Positions 26,038 to 33,910 of a stretch of DNA of 64,000 bases are shown here, piece by piece. Below the pieces are notes generated by a model. That model ran no database searches. It had not been told where the DNA came from and saw nothing but the letters and a program-made list of their open reading frames with translations. The DNA comes from Clostridiales bacterium (GTDB lineage Bacteria > Bacillota > Clostridia > Christensenellales > Aristaeellaceae). Both the position numbers and the translations under genes were made by a program. The stretch is taken from contig SVGP01000007.1 in NCBI GenBank assembly GCA_015056255.1, positions 51,020 through 115,019 on the forward strand. The letters are read 5' to 3'. The first letter of the stretch is position 1. The number at the start of each line of letters is the position of its first letter.

Positions 26038-27300
26038 CTACCGCTTAAACAGATCCTTGATCTTGAGCCTGTTTCCGTAGTGCATAATGCTGGCCTTATA
26101 AAGCCGGATCGAAAGGCCGCTGACAAGCAGGATGGCAATCAGCATAACGAATAAGGAAATCGCGCACTGACTTACCGTGACCGAGCCGTTTAAGAGCCTG
26201 AAGGGCATTCCGAAGGGCGCACAGAAGGGTACGTATCTTGCGACCCATTCGATCGCGCCCGAGCTGTTTCCCATGATGGAGGTAAAGTAGCCGATGTAGA
26301 AGGAAACCATCGAGATCATCGAAACCGGCATGAGCGCAGGCGAGATGTCCTCGATGCGGCTGACGGTTGCGCCGCACACGGCATACAGAAGCGCATAAAG
26401 CGCATAACCCAGAAGGAAATAAAGGATGATGACAATGAGATTGACAGGCGTTACGCCGGAAAAACTTAACTGCATGCCGAAAATCATCGTGCCTTCGGGC
26501 ACCAGAAGATTATAGGCAACAACGCCATAAAGAATAATGCCCGCCATCTGCACAAGGCCCGCCGTGCCCATCGCGGCGCATTTTCCAAGCAGAATCATCG
26601 AGGGCTTTGCCGAAACCACGAGCGTTTCCATGACGCGCGAGGTTTTTTCCATGGCGACGGAATTGGCGACGCTGATTCCGTAGAAATAAACGGCGAAGAA
26701 CATAAGCATGGAAGCGACGATGCCGAAGGTGTAGCCGGTCAGATCCATGCTGCCGAGTGCCTGCTCGTAAACGGGTACGGAAGTGTGGATGATTTCAAGA
26801 ATCGCTTCATCCGCGCCGGCTTCAGAAAGCTTTCCTGCTCGCCAGGCATTGTTCAACTGATCGATGATGGAAGCGGTATTGGGCGCGTGCATAAAATCCT
26901 TGATCAGGATTTCAGCCGTCGGAACCTCATCCGAAGATGTAATTTTGATAATCGCGTCGGCTTCGCCGTTTAAAACGGCGTTTTCGGCAGTTTCAATCTC
27001 ATTTTCGCCGATTGAATTCACCTGATAGCCGAGCGCCTCAAGATAGCTTTGCGCGTTTTCAATCGCGCCCGATTCGTCCATCAGATAAATTGGCGACCCT
27101 TCGGAGAAGAACGCACCCTCCCCCGCCTGCGCAATTTCATTGGGCGCGCCGCTCTTGTCGGGCGTAAACCACTCGATTGCGCGCGGAATCATGCAGGCGA
27201 TCAGAATTAAAACAAGTAATATCGCCGTCGATACAATAAACGCCTTTTTGCGGACGGCGTCGATGAAGGTAAATCTGAAAACCGTGCAAAACTGCTTCAT
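26038..27300 (-). CDS. ABC-2 type transporter permease (NatB-like)
   Basis: A 420-residue permease. One helix near the N-terminus (FIVSTAILLVLILIACMIP) is followed by a large extracytoplasmic domain to about residue 185, then five or more helices with VAMEKTSRVMETLVVSAKPS, the signature of NatB/ABC-2 exporters. Its ATPase is the upstream overlapping gene (one-base overlap). It probably exports sodium or a drug/lipid; the substrate cannot be read. Confidence 0.9.
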   Translation of the reverse strand: MKQFCTVFRFTFIDAVRKKAFIVSTAILLVLILIACMIPRAIEWFTPDKSGAPNEIAQAGEGAFFSEGSPIYLMDESGAIENAQSYLEALGYQVNSIGENEIETAENAVLNGEADAIIKITSSDEVPTAEILIKDFMHAPNTASIIDQLNNAWRAGKLSEAGADEAILEIIHTSVPVYEQALGSMDLTGYTFGIVASMLMFFAVYFYGISVANSVAMEKTSRVMETLVVSAKPSMILLGKCAAMGTAGLVQMAGIILYGVVAYNLLVPEGTMIFGMQLSFSGVTPVNLIVIILYFLLGYALYALLYAVCGATVSRIEDISPALMPVSMISMVSFYIGYFTSIMGNSSGAIEWVARYVPFCAPFGMPFRLLNGSVTVSQCAISLFVMLIAILLVSGLSIRLYKASIMHYGNRLKIKDLFKR

Positions 27301-28193
27301 TATTCCTCACCCGCCTTTTCCACAAAGATTTCGTGCAGCGAAGGCTCGCGGATTTCGTATTTCACAGGGAAGATGCCGTCGTCCGTCAGGCTTTTTAAAA
27401 ACACCCGCGCCATGCTGTCGCCCGTAATTTTGTATTCCATTTCATCCGCGCGCTCATTCAAAAGCACAAGCCCCGCCTTGTTTGCGTAGGTTTTCACGTC
27501 CTTTTCGGAGGAAATCAGAAGCCGCGTGTGTCCGTATCCTGCCTTGATTTCGCGAAGAGAGCCATCCAGAACCGCCCTGCCCTTGTGAAGCAAAACCAGA
27601 TTTTCCGCGTATTCCTCCACGACCGACATCTGGTGAGAGGAAAGGATTACGTATTTTCCTTCCTTTACCATTTCCCTGATGACGCTTCTGAGCACGTCCG
27701 TGTTCACAGGATCGAGCCCGCTGAACGGTTCGTCCAGAATCACAAGTTCGGGATCGTTGATAATCGCTGCGATCAGCTGAACCTTCTGCTGATTGCCCTT
27801 GGAAAGCTTGTCGGCGGTCATGTTTTCGTACTGCTCAACGCCCAGTCTTTTCATCAGGCGCGTTGCGCTGATGCGCGCGTCCGATTTCTTCATGCCGCGC
27901 AGCATGCCGAAATATTCCAGCTGCTCGCGCACCTTCGTTTTCATGTAAATGCCGCGTTCCTCGGGCATGTAGCCAAAGCGCAGGCTTTCGCGCGTGATTT
28001 TCCGTCCGTTCCACGTCGCCTCGCCCTGATCCGCATCGATGAGGCCCAGCATCATGCGGATGGTGGTGGTTTTGCCGGCGCCGTTGGTGCCGATCAGACC
28101 GAAAACGCCGGGCTCGTCCATCCGAAAGGACAAATGGTCGACCGCCGTCACGCGGCCAAATGTTTTCACAAAATCATTTACAATCAGGCTCAA
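27300..28193 (-). CDS. ABC exporter ATPase (NatA-like)
   Basis: A 297-residue ATPase: Walker A GTNGAGKTT (35-43), Q-loop region FGYMPEERGIY, signature LSKGNQQK and Walker B LVILDEPFSGLD, followed by the NatA-type C-terminal domain. The start is assigned to TTG at 28193 because AAAGGGGAG is eight bases upstream. The longer frame back to 28250 overlaps a promoter (TTGAAA, 16 bp, TATACT), so it cannot be translated from that transcript. Confidence 0.9.
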   Translation of the reverse strand: MSLIVNDFVKTFGRVTAVDHLSFRMDEPGVFGLIGTNGAGKTTTIRMMLGLIDADQGEATWNGRKITRESLRFGYMPEERGIYMKTKVREQLEYFGMLRGMKKSDARISATRLMKRLGVEQYENMTADKLSKGNQQKVQLIAAIINDPELVILDEPFSGLDPVNTDVLRSVIREMVKEGKYVILSSHQMSVVEEYAENLVLLHKGRAVLDGSLREIKAGYGHTRLLISSEKDVKTYANKAGLVLLNERADEMEYKITGDSMARVFLKSLTDDGIFPVKYEIREPSLHEIFVEKAGEE

Positions 28194-28219
28194 TTTCGTT
28201 TTCTCCCCTTTCTGCAGGA

Positions 28220-28250
28220 TTAAGTATATTCTTTTTGGATATTTTTTCAA
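28220..28250 (-). promoter_or_regulatory. Promoter of the NatAB-type operon
   Basis: On the minus strand TTGAAA, a 16-base spacer and TATACT, about 30 bases upstream of the TTG start. It decides the start of the ATPase gene. Confidence 0.6.
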
Positions 28251-28289
28251 TGGTTAATGGTTCAAATGTACATTTTTGCGCGTCAATTG

Positions 28290-29684
28290 TCAATCAAACC
28301 GCACACTTCTGAGCATTACGCTTCCGCCGCCTGCGTAGGTGAGATACAGACTGTGAACGCCGTTCGGCAGCGCGATTTCGCTTGAATAGTCAAACCAGAT
28401 ATTCGTGTTGTGAAGATCGATTTCGCAGAGAACCTCGCCGTATTTTTCGGTTTTTACCTGAATCTTTCCGCCCCAGCCATAGCCTCTAATGGGAAGCGTG
28501 ATTTTTCTGACGTCTTCAAAATCGAAATATTTGAATCCAACCGTCGTTCCGTCGTGGATGTTTGCAATATGGCCTTCGAATTCGTCGCCGTCCTTTCCGT
28601 CCTGCGTGACGTAGGCGGCGTTCGGTGCGCCCGTGATCATCCTGCGCTCCTTATCAAAGATATGACAGGCGATATAGGCGGGGTATTCGCCCTTTCCGGG
28701 AAGCGGGCCGCCGTTTGCGCCGCAGGAGGTCATTTCGACCTGCGGGATGGAGCCGTCTGAAAGGATTTTGATTTCTTCAAGGCATCCTTGCCTGCTGTAC
28801 CAGGTGTTGTTGGTCTGGCGGTGATAGAAAATGTACCATTTGCCATTAATTTCCACGATGCTTCCGTGGTTATTGCCGCCGTAGGCTTTGGGAAGATTCG
28901 GTTCGTCTCCGATGTGCAGATCGCAGTTAGAGACAATCACACCACCATAGGTGAAGCCTTCGCGCGGGCTTTTGCTCGAGGCATAGCAAAGTTCATGCAT
29001 GGGCGTTGAAGAATAGATAAAATAATACGTGTCGCCCACTTTTCGGATAGAGGGCGCTTCGAAAAACGCATGCCCCTCAAAGGTCGTGCCCTTTTCATAC
29101 TCCACACCCGGCGCGACAAAACGCATATCCTCCTCGATGGTCAGCATGTCCTTTCCAAGCACCACCAACATCGCGCCGTGGCGGCTCTTATCGCCCCGTC
29201 CGCAAAAGCCCGTATATAAATAGGTAGTATCGCCCTCGGTCAATACGCCCGGATCAAACTGCGGCTCGTCGTCCGGCTTTCTTCCGTACAGCGTTCCGTC
29301 CTTGTAGCGCACATAGCCCAAAAATTCATATTTTCCAGCAGGCGTGTCGCAAACCGCGACGGACACGATGTCAAGATGATCTAATACATAATAAAGGTAA
29401 TACCTGCCGTCCGGCCCCTTCGTCACGTCCGGCGCATACAGGCACATGCTTGCGTCTTTATTGGCAGGATCCTGCGTCTTTTCATAAATCACGCCCTCAT
29501 ACCGCCAGTCGGTGAGATCATCTTCCGGCGCGGACCAGCACACATAGTCGCCCATGCAGAACACATAGCCGTTAAAAAAGTCGTGCGAGCCGTACACATA
29601 CACTCGTCCGTCAAATACATACGGTTCGCCGTCGGGGATATATTCCCAGGAGGGCAGATAGGGATTAAAGCCATGCTTTTTCAT
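28290..29684 (-). CDS. GH43-family glycosidase with C-terminal carbohydrate-binding-like domain
   Basis: A 464-residue enzyme with the five-bladed propeller of GH43 (alpha-L-arabinofuranosidase/beta-xylosidase). Candidate catalytic residues are the Asp near the N-terminus (YIPDGEPYVFDGRVYVYGSH), the modulating Asp in YAPDVTKGPDGRYYLYY and the acid Glu in FFEAPSIRKVGDTYYFIYS. Residues from about 370 (KYFDFEDVRKITLPIRGYGW) resemble a CBM6/CBM36-type sandwich. No signal peptide, so it likely acts on imported arabino/xylo-oligosaccharides. It follows the AAA ATPase gene by 28 bases. Confidence 0.88.
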   Translation of the reverse strand: MKKHGFNPYLPSWEYIPDGEPYVFDGRVYVYGSHDFFNGYVFCMGDYVCWSAPEDDLTDWRYEGVIYEKTQDPANKDASMCLYAPDVTKGPDGRYYLYYVLDHLDIVSVAVCDTPAGKYEFLGYVRYKDGTLYGRKPDDEPQFDPGVLTEGDTTYLYTGFCGRGDKSRHGAMLVVLGKDMLTIEEDMRFVAPGVEYEKGTTFEGHAFFEAPSIRKVGDTYYFIYSSTPMHELCYASSKSPREGFTYGGVIVSNCDLHIGDEPNLPKAYGGNNHGSIVEINGKWYIFYHRQTNNTWYSRQGCLEEIKILSDGSIPQVEMTSCGANGGPLPGKGEYPAYIACHIFDKERRMITGAPNAAYVTQDGKDGDEFEGHIANIHDGTTVGFKYFDFEDVRKITLPIRGYGWGGKIQVKTEKYGEVLCEIDLHNTNIWFDYSSEIALPNGVHSLYLTYAGGGSVMLRSVRFD

Positions 29685-29712
29685 TGGAAATTCGCTCCTT
29701 TAAACAGTAACA

Positions 29713-31185
29713 TCATGTTTCCCTTCGATATTCCATGCCGCGATAACCATGTTTTTCTGCATTTCCGAGCAGGTACAAAAACGCAAACGCAGGAATTCTT
29801 AAAAGTTCCTTGCCGCAAAGCGCGTTGTGCACACCAAAATCCGATGCAGTTTTTGTGATGATGATGGCAGCGCTTGCTTCATCCAGCAGTTCAATGATCG
29901 CATCATCATCCGTAATCGGCGCTCTCTCTCGGTATTTTACCTCAATCAATATATTTTTGCTGCCCGGATAATCTACTACGATATCGATTTCCTTGTTCTT
30001 TTTTCCGCCTCGGAAATATCCAACCGATGTGGCATACTGGTAATAAAACGCCGCAACATGCTTATATACAGCTGTTTCGACAACCTTTCCCATGCCAACA
30101 GGATCAGTAATAATGGAATCATCCATCAAAACGGCGTTTCGAATGGCTGCGTCTGCAATATAAATCTTCGGCCGCGCCTTCAAAACCTTTTTCCCCGCCA
30201 TATCCACCGGCCAGCTCTGATAAATGAGGTTTGCACTCTCCAGGTACTGTATATAATTTTCGACAGTCGTTCGGGATACGCCATTCAATTCCTTTGTAAT
30301 CGCTTCAATGGACACAATTTCAGATGATACATTACACAGATACAGGAAGATTCTTTCAAGCTCCGTAGCGTTTCTGATATTATAAAGAGACGGAAGATCC
30401 CTTTTGAGAACCTTATCCACAACATCCTCGCGCATGATCTGCTGAGCCGTTAAGTCGTTGTCCGCCAATGCAAGCTCAGGAAATCCGCCAAGTTGCAGAT
30501 AGCGGATGAAATGATTCTGGACCTTGGACAATTGTATCATAATCTGGTTGCGTTCAATCTGAGTTTTGTGAAGAAGAGTCGTTACCTTTAAATCTGAAGG
30601 TATATCAGGCTTATCGATTTCAAGAAGCTCGCAGTATTCATAAAAGGACAAGGTTGGGACCTCAATGACAGACCATCTGCCCGCGCCGCTTTCGCGGCTG
30701 CCCTTCATAAGCGCAGGACTGGCGGAACCGGTTGCAACCACATGCGTTTCCGGCTGCATATCATAAATGATTTTCAGCCATCGATCCCAGTCCTGAGCAT
30801 ATTGAATCTCATCAAAGAAATAATAAACATCCTGCTGAGCATATATATTCTCATGGTAACAGTCCAAAATATCCTGAAACTGACTCAGCTTCAGCATCGG
30901 GTGATCCATGGAGATGAATATAATCTTCTGCGGCGCTACACCGTTTTTCAAAAGCGCATCGATCATCTGATATTGAATAGTCGTCTTTCCGACTCTGCGC
31001 GTGCCGGTCAGAATTACGCTTCGGCGAATGACACGATCCGAAAGGCGCTTCATCGCTTCGTGAAACGCAAATCTTTTATATTCTTTTGTAAGACCTTTAT
31101 TCACAGATCCTGTTTTCCACCACGGGTTGTATGCGTTCAGCACCTTCAAAATACTTTCCTTGGATGTAATCGCCACTTTTCTCAT
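29713..31185 (-). CDS. AAA-family ATPase with DUF4143 (AAA_14 type)
   Basis: A 490-residue ATPase of a family abundant in anaerobes. It has Walker A LTGTRRVGKTT, Walker B VYYFFDEIQYAQDWDRWLK, sensor HVVATGSAS and a C-terminal DUF4143 part ending in a restriction-nuclease-like fold with EIDIVVDYPG and ILIEVKYRER. Function of the family is unclear. ATG at 31185 is preceded by AGGAG; the first in-frame GTG is too close to it. A strong promoter gives a very short leader. Confidence 0.88.
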   Translation of the reverse strand: MRKVAITSKESILKVLNAYNPWWKTGSVNKGLTKEYKRFAFHEAMKRLSDRVIRRSVILTGTRRVGKTTIQYQMIDALLKNGVAPQKIIFISMDHPMLKLSQFQDILDCYHENIYAQQDVYYFFDEIQYAQDWDRWLKIIYDMQPETHVVATGSASPALMKGSRESGAGRWSVIEVPTLSFYEYCELLEIDKPDIPSDLKVTTLLHKTQIERNQIMIQLSKVQNHFIRYLQLGGFPELALADNDLTAQQIMREDVVDKVLKRDLPSLYNIRNATELERIFLYLCNVSSEIVSIEAITKELNGVSRTTVENYIQYLESANLIYQSWPVDMAGKKVLKARPKIYIADAAIRNAVLMDDSIITDPVGMGKVVETAVYKHVAAFYYQYATSVGYFRGGKKNKEIDIVVDYPGSKNILIEVKYRERAPITDDDAIIELLDEASAAIIITKTASDFGVHNALCGKELLRIPAFAFLYLLGNAEKHGYRGMEYRRET

Positions 31186-31201
31186 CACGCTCCTTTTCTA
31201 T

Positions 31202-31231
31202 ATTATAGCCCGAAAAATCAATTTTTGTCAA
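31202..31231 (-). promoter_or_regulatory. Strong promoter of the AAA ATPase gene
   Basis: TTGACA (31231-31226), an 18-bp spacer and TATAAT (31207-31202) on the minus strand, only about 16 bases before the start codon. Confidence 0.8.
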
Positions 31232-31300
31232 CAAATATTGATAGTATACTATGAATCTTTTTGGGGTAAAATTTATTTCTGAAACGGATTTAACATAAAA

Positions 31301-31329
31301 AGAACTGCCAACCAGCTGGACAGCAGTTC
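31301..31329. other. Small hairpin
   Basis: GAACTGC and GCAGTTC pair around a 14-base loop in the divergent region between the AAA ATPase and a small gene. No U-run; role unknown. Confidence 0.35.
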
Positions 31330-31380
31330 TCATCTTCGCTTAATATAGCACAACCATGTATGGCAGGCAAGAAAGAGCGG

Positions 31381-31409
31381 TTGATGGAGAAATGGGAATA
31401 TGATATACT
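31381..31409 (+). promoter_or_regulatory. Promoter of the small unknown gene
   Basis: TTGATG (31381-31386), a 17-bp spacer and TATACT (31404-31409), 30 bases upstream of the start. Confidence 0.65.
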
Positions 31410-31438
31410 TTTTGTGAAGCATTTCGAGGAGAAATCAC

Positions 31439-31783
31439 ATGATTACAATCAAAGATACAGAAATCTGTACGTTTTTTGCGTATAACACCGCAGGATTTGT
31501 CGTCTGCGATCAGGAGAAGAATTATCACAGCATTTCTCTTGAAGCTTGTGCAAATCATTACCTGAAGATGCGCGAAAATGCATCCGGGCGCTGCGTTGGC
31601 GAAAGAAATATCCTTTCGCATGCGTTTGTCTTTTATTCAGAGGAAAAAGCAATCAAGCTGATTTTTGAAAAACGCTTTGTCTTTCCAGGAAAACGCTTCC
31701 TGTGGGGAACGCGCAGCATGCGGTTTCACAGGTTTCAAAAGTGGATTTTCGGTCATGGGTATACGACGTATGATCTTTCGTGA
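31439..31783 (+). CDS. Unknown 114-residue protein
   Basis: No family recognised. It has a good promoter and AGGAG before the ATG, so it is a real gene. The protein is soluble and aromatic/basic toward the end (KRFVFPGKRFLWGTRSMRFH), with EEKAIKLIFEKRF as a probable helix. It stands alone between an AAA ATPase and the large transport operon. Confidence 0.7.
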   Translation: MITIKDTEICTFFAYNTAGFVVCDQEKNYHSISLEACANHYLKMRENASGRCVGERNILSHAFVFYSEEKAIKLIFEKRFVFPGKRFLWGTRSMRFHRFQKWIFGHGYTTYDLS

Positions 31784-31871
31784 GCGTTTTAGGAAAGATT
31801 TTTACAACCTTTCGCACTTTTCTTCCCTAGCTGTAATATGTCCATGTTTATAACAAAAAGGGGCTGTTGCT

Positions 31872-31942
31872 GGAACGGCACACAGGCCATTCCCCTACCG
31901 TCCGCTGCAGGAATGTAGTAGGGAATGACCTTGTGTCATTCC
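31872..31942. repeat. Inverted pair of family A-like hairpins (GGAATGAC-stem variant)
   Basis: Left unit GGAACGGC-ACACAG-GCCATTCC ending CCTAC (31872-31898) faces right unit GTAGGGAATGAC-CTTGT-GTCATTCC (31915-31942). The same GTAGGG edge as other family A copies is kept while the stem is different. Confidence 0.65.
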
Positions 31943-31961
31943 GGTCACAGCTTTTCATAAC

Positions 31962-31997
31962 AAAAAGAGCTATCTGTAAAAGATAGCTCTTTTTGTT
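31962..31997. terminator. Bidirectional terminator after the DUF5696 transport operon
   Basis: AAAAAGAGCTATCT and AGATAGCTCTTTTTG form the stem, just past the stop of the last permease on the minus strand. Confidence 0.88.
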
Positions 31998-32004
31998 TTT
32001 GAAA

Positions 32005-32991
32005 TTAACCTACAATACCGCTTCTCTCGACGCCCTGGACGAACTTGCGCTGTACGAACATGTAGAGAACGACCAGCGGCATGAAGACCAGAAGCGCGGA
32101 GGTTTTGGCGATGGCGCCTTCGTAGACGGGATTTTTCATCAGGAAGGCGTAGGTTGCGGGGATCTTGGTGGAGATCTTCGCGAGGGACTCGTCGACGGAA
32201 CCGGTGGCCTTATTGAAGGCGAGCATCAGGTAATTGATGTTGGTGTCGTCGAAGAGGCGGATGTAATAGGAGTCGTTCCAGTTCCATACGAAGGAGAGGA
32301 CAGCAACGGTTAAGATACCGGCGCCGGCAGAGGGAACGACGATGGAGGTAAAGGTGCGAAGGAAGCCTGCACCGTCCATGTAAGCGGCTTCTTCCAGAAC
32401 CTTGGGAAGGGCTCTGAAGGACTGGCGGAAGATGTAGATGTAAAGGCCGCTCTTTAAGCCCATGCAAAGAGCATTGAGAATAAACAGAGAGCCGCTCTTT
32501 AAGAGGTTGATGGGCTGTCCCGTGATCAGACGGAAGATGCCGAAGATATCAAATTCCTTGAAGAACAGATACTGGGGCAGCATGAACATCTGCGGGGGCA
32601 CCACGATGGTAAATACGGAAAGCGCAAACAGAATGCTGCGTCCGGGGAATTTGAGGCGCGCAAACGAATAGCCCGCCATCATGGCGCTGACCGTCTGGAG
32701 AATGGTGATGATCGCCGTGAAGAAAAGCGTATAGGGCAGCGCCTTTCCGTAGTTCAGCATCAGCATGGAAACGTGCCAGTTCTCAATGGAGAAACGGGCG
32801 GGAATCCAGATGGAGGACGGGAAAGAAAGGTCGCGGGGATTGGTAAAGGCGGTGGAGATATTGATGAGAATCGGCGCCAGAATCAGGTAGGACAGGCAGA
32901 TGATCAGAACGTATCTGAAAAGGCCTGCACAAAAGCCCTTGGCTTTTCTGATCAGTGTGCCTTTTGACATGCGCTTTTTCTTCTTAGTCAT
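32005..32991 (-). CDS. Carbohydrate ABC transporter permease (CUT1, MalG-like), second pair
   Basis: A 328-residue permease with about six helices. The N-terminus is strongly basic (MTKKKKRMSKGTLIRKAKG). The cytoplasmic EAA loop is EAAYMDGAGFLRTFTSIVVP, the ATPase contact. The start at 32991 has AAGGTGG upstream and overlaps the preceding permease by 8 bases. It is the last gene of the nine-gene operon. Confidence 0.92.
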   Translation of the reverse strand: MTKKKKRMSKGTLIRKAKGFCAGLFRYVLIICLSYLILAPILINISTAFTNPRDLSFPSSIWIPARFSIENWHVSMLMLNYGKALPYTLFFTAIITILQTVSAMMAGYSFARLKFPGRSILFALSVFTIVVPPQMFMLPQYLFFKEFDIFGIFRLITGQPINLLKSGSLFILNALCMGLKSGLYIYIFRQSFRALPKVLEEAAYMDGAGFLRTFTSIVVPSAGAGILTVAVLSFVWNWNDSYYIRLFDDTNINYLMLAFNKATGSVDESLAKISTKIPATYAFLMKNPVYEGAIAKTSALLVFMPLVVLYMFVQRKFVQGVERSGIVG

Positions 32992-33910
32992 AGTAGAACA
33001 CCACCTTTCGGATGAGTCCCGCGGCAATACCGATGATTACGACGTTAATCACAACGTACACGCAGCCCATCGCCGCGCCCAGTCCGTAAAGGCTGTTTTT
33101 AAAGCCCTTGTCGTAGACGAGGTTGACGATGTCGCTTCTCATGAAAAGGTCGGCCAATGTGTAGATCGTACACGTCAGAATCATGGGGCTTACCATGACA
33201 ACCGTAACCTTCCAGAAGGTTTCATAGGCCGTCGCGCCTTCGATCTTGGCTACCTCATAAAGCGCGGGGGAGATGCCCTGAAGCGCGGAGAGGAAAATGA
33301 GGATCTGAATACCGGACAGGGACGCGATTTCGAAAATGTCGTTGACCGCATCCAGGAGATACTGAACCATTTCCTTGCCGATGCCGATGGACATAATGAG
33401 CTTCGCAACCGATTCCGCGCCGTAGATGTTTTCACTCTGGCCTTCGCCCAGCATCTGGCCGGAAAGGTTGGAAACGCGCTGCATCATAAGGCCGGTGGCC
33501 ATGATGATCGGGATAAAGAAGATTGCGCGGGCAATTGCGCGTCCGCGGAACTTGCCGTTTAACAGAATCGCGCAAAGCAGGGAGAAAACGATGATGAGGG
33601 GCGTGAACAGAACCGTCTCGAGCACCGTTTCCACAACAGAGGGCAGGTAGTTGGCGTCTACCAGGAGCGCCTGACGATAGTTGTCAAACGCAACAAAGAC
33701 CTTGCTGATGCCGCCGGTGGGAATAATATCTACGTCGTTGAACGAATAGATGACCATTTCCACCATCGGGGTTAAGAACAGAAGGAAGAAGCCGAGCAGC
33801 CACGGAAGCAGGAAGATGATGCCCCACAGCGCCGTTTTGTGCTCAAACGACATTCTGTAGTACCAGCTCTTCCTCTTCTCCTTCTTCGGTTTCACATTCG
33901 CAGCATTCAT
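32984..33910 (-). CDS. Carbohydrate ABC transporter permease (CUT1, MalF-like), second pair
   Basis: A 308-residue permease: LWGIIFLLPWLLGFFLLFLT as first helix, and an EAA loop (YEVAKIEGATAYETFWKVT). It shares a one-base overlap with the DUF5696 gene and an 8-base overlap with the MalG-like permease, so translation is coupled. Confidence 0.92.
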   Translation of the reverse strand: MNAANVKPKKEKRKSWYYRMSFEHKTALWGIIFLLPWLLGFFLLFLTPMVEMVIYSFNDVDIIPTGGISKVFVAFDNYRQALLVDANYLPSVVETVLETVLFTPLIIVFSLLCAILLNGKFRGRAIARAIFFIPIIMATGLMMQRVSNLSGQMLGEGQSENIYGAESVAKLIMSIGIGKEMVQYLLDAVNDIFEIASLSGIQILIFLSALQGISPALYEVAKIEGATAYETFWKVTVVMVSPMILTCTIYTLADLFMRSDIVNLVYDKGFKNSLYGLGAAMGCVYVVINVVIIGIAAGLIRKVVFYYD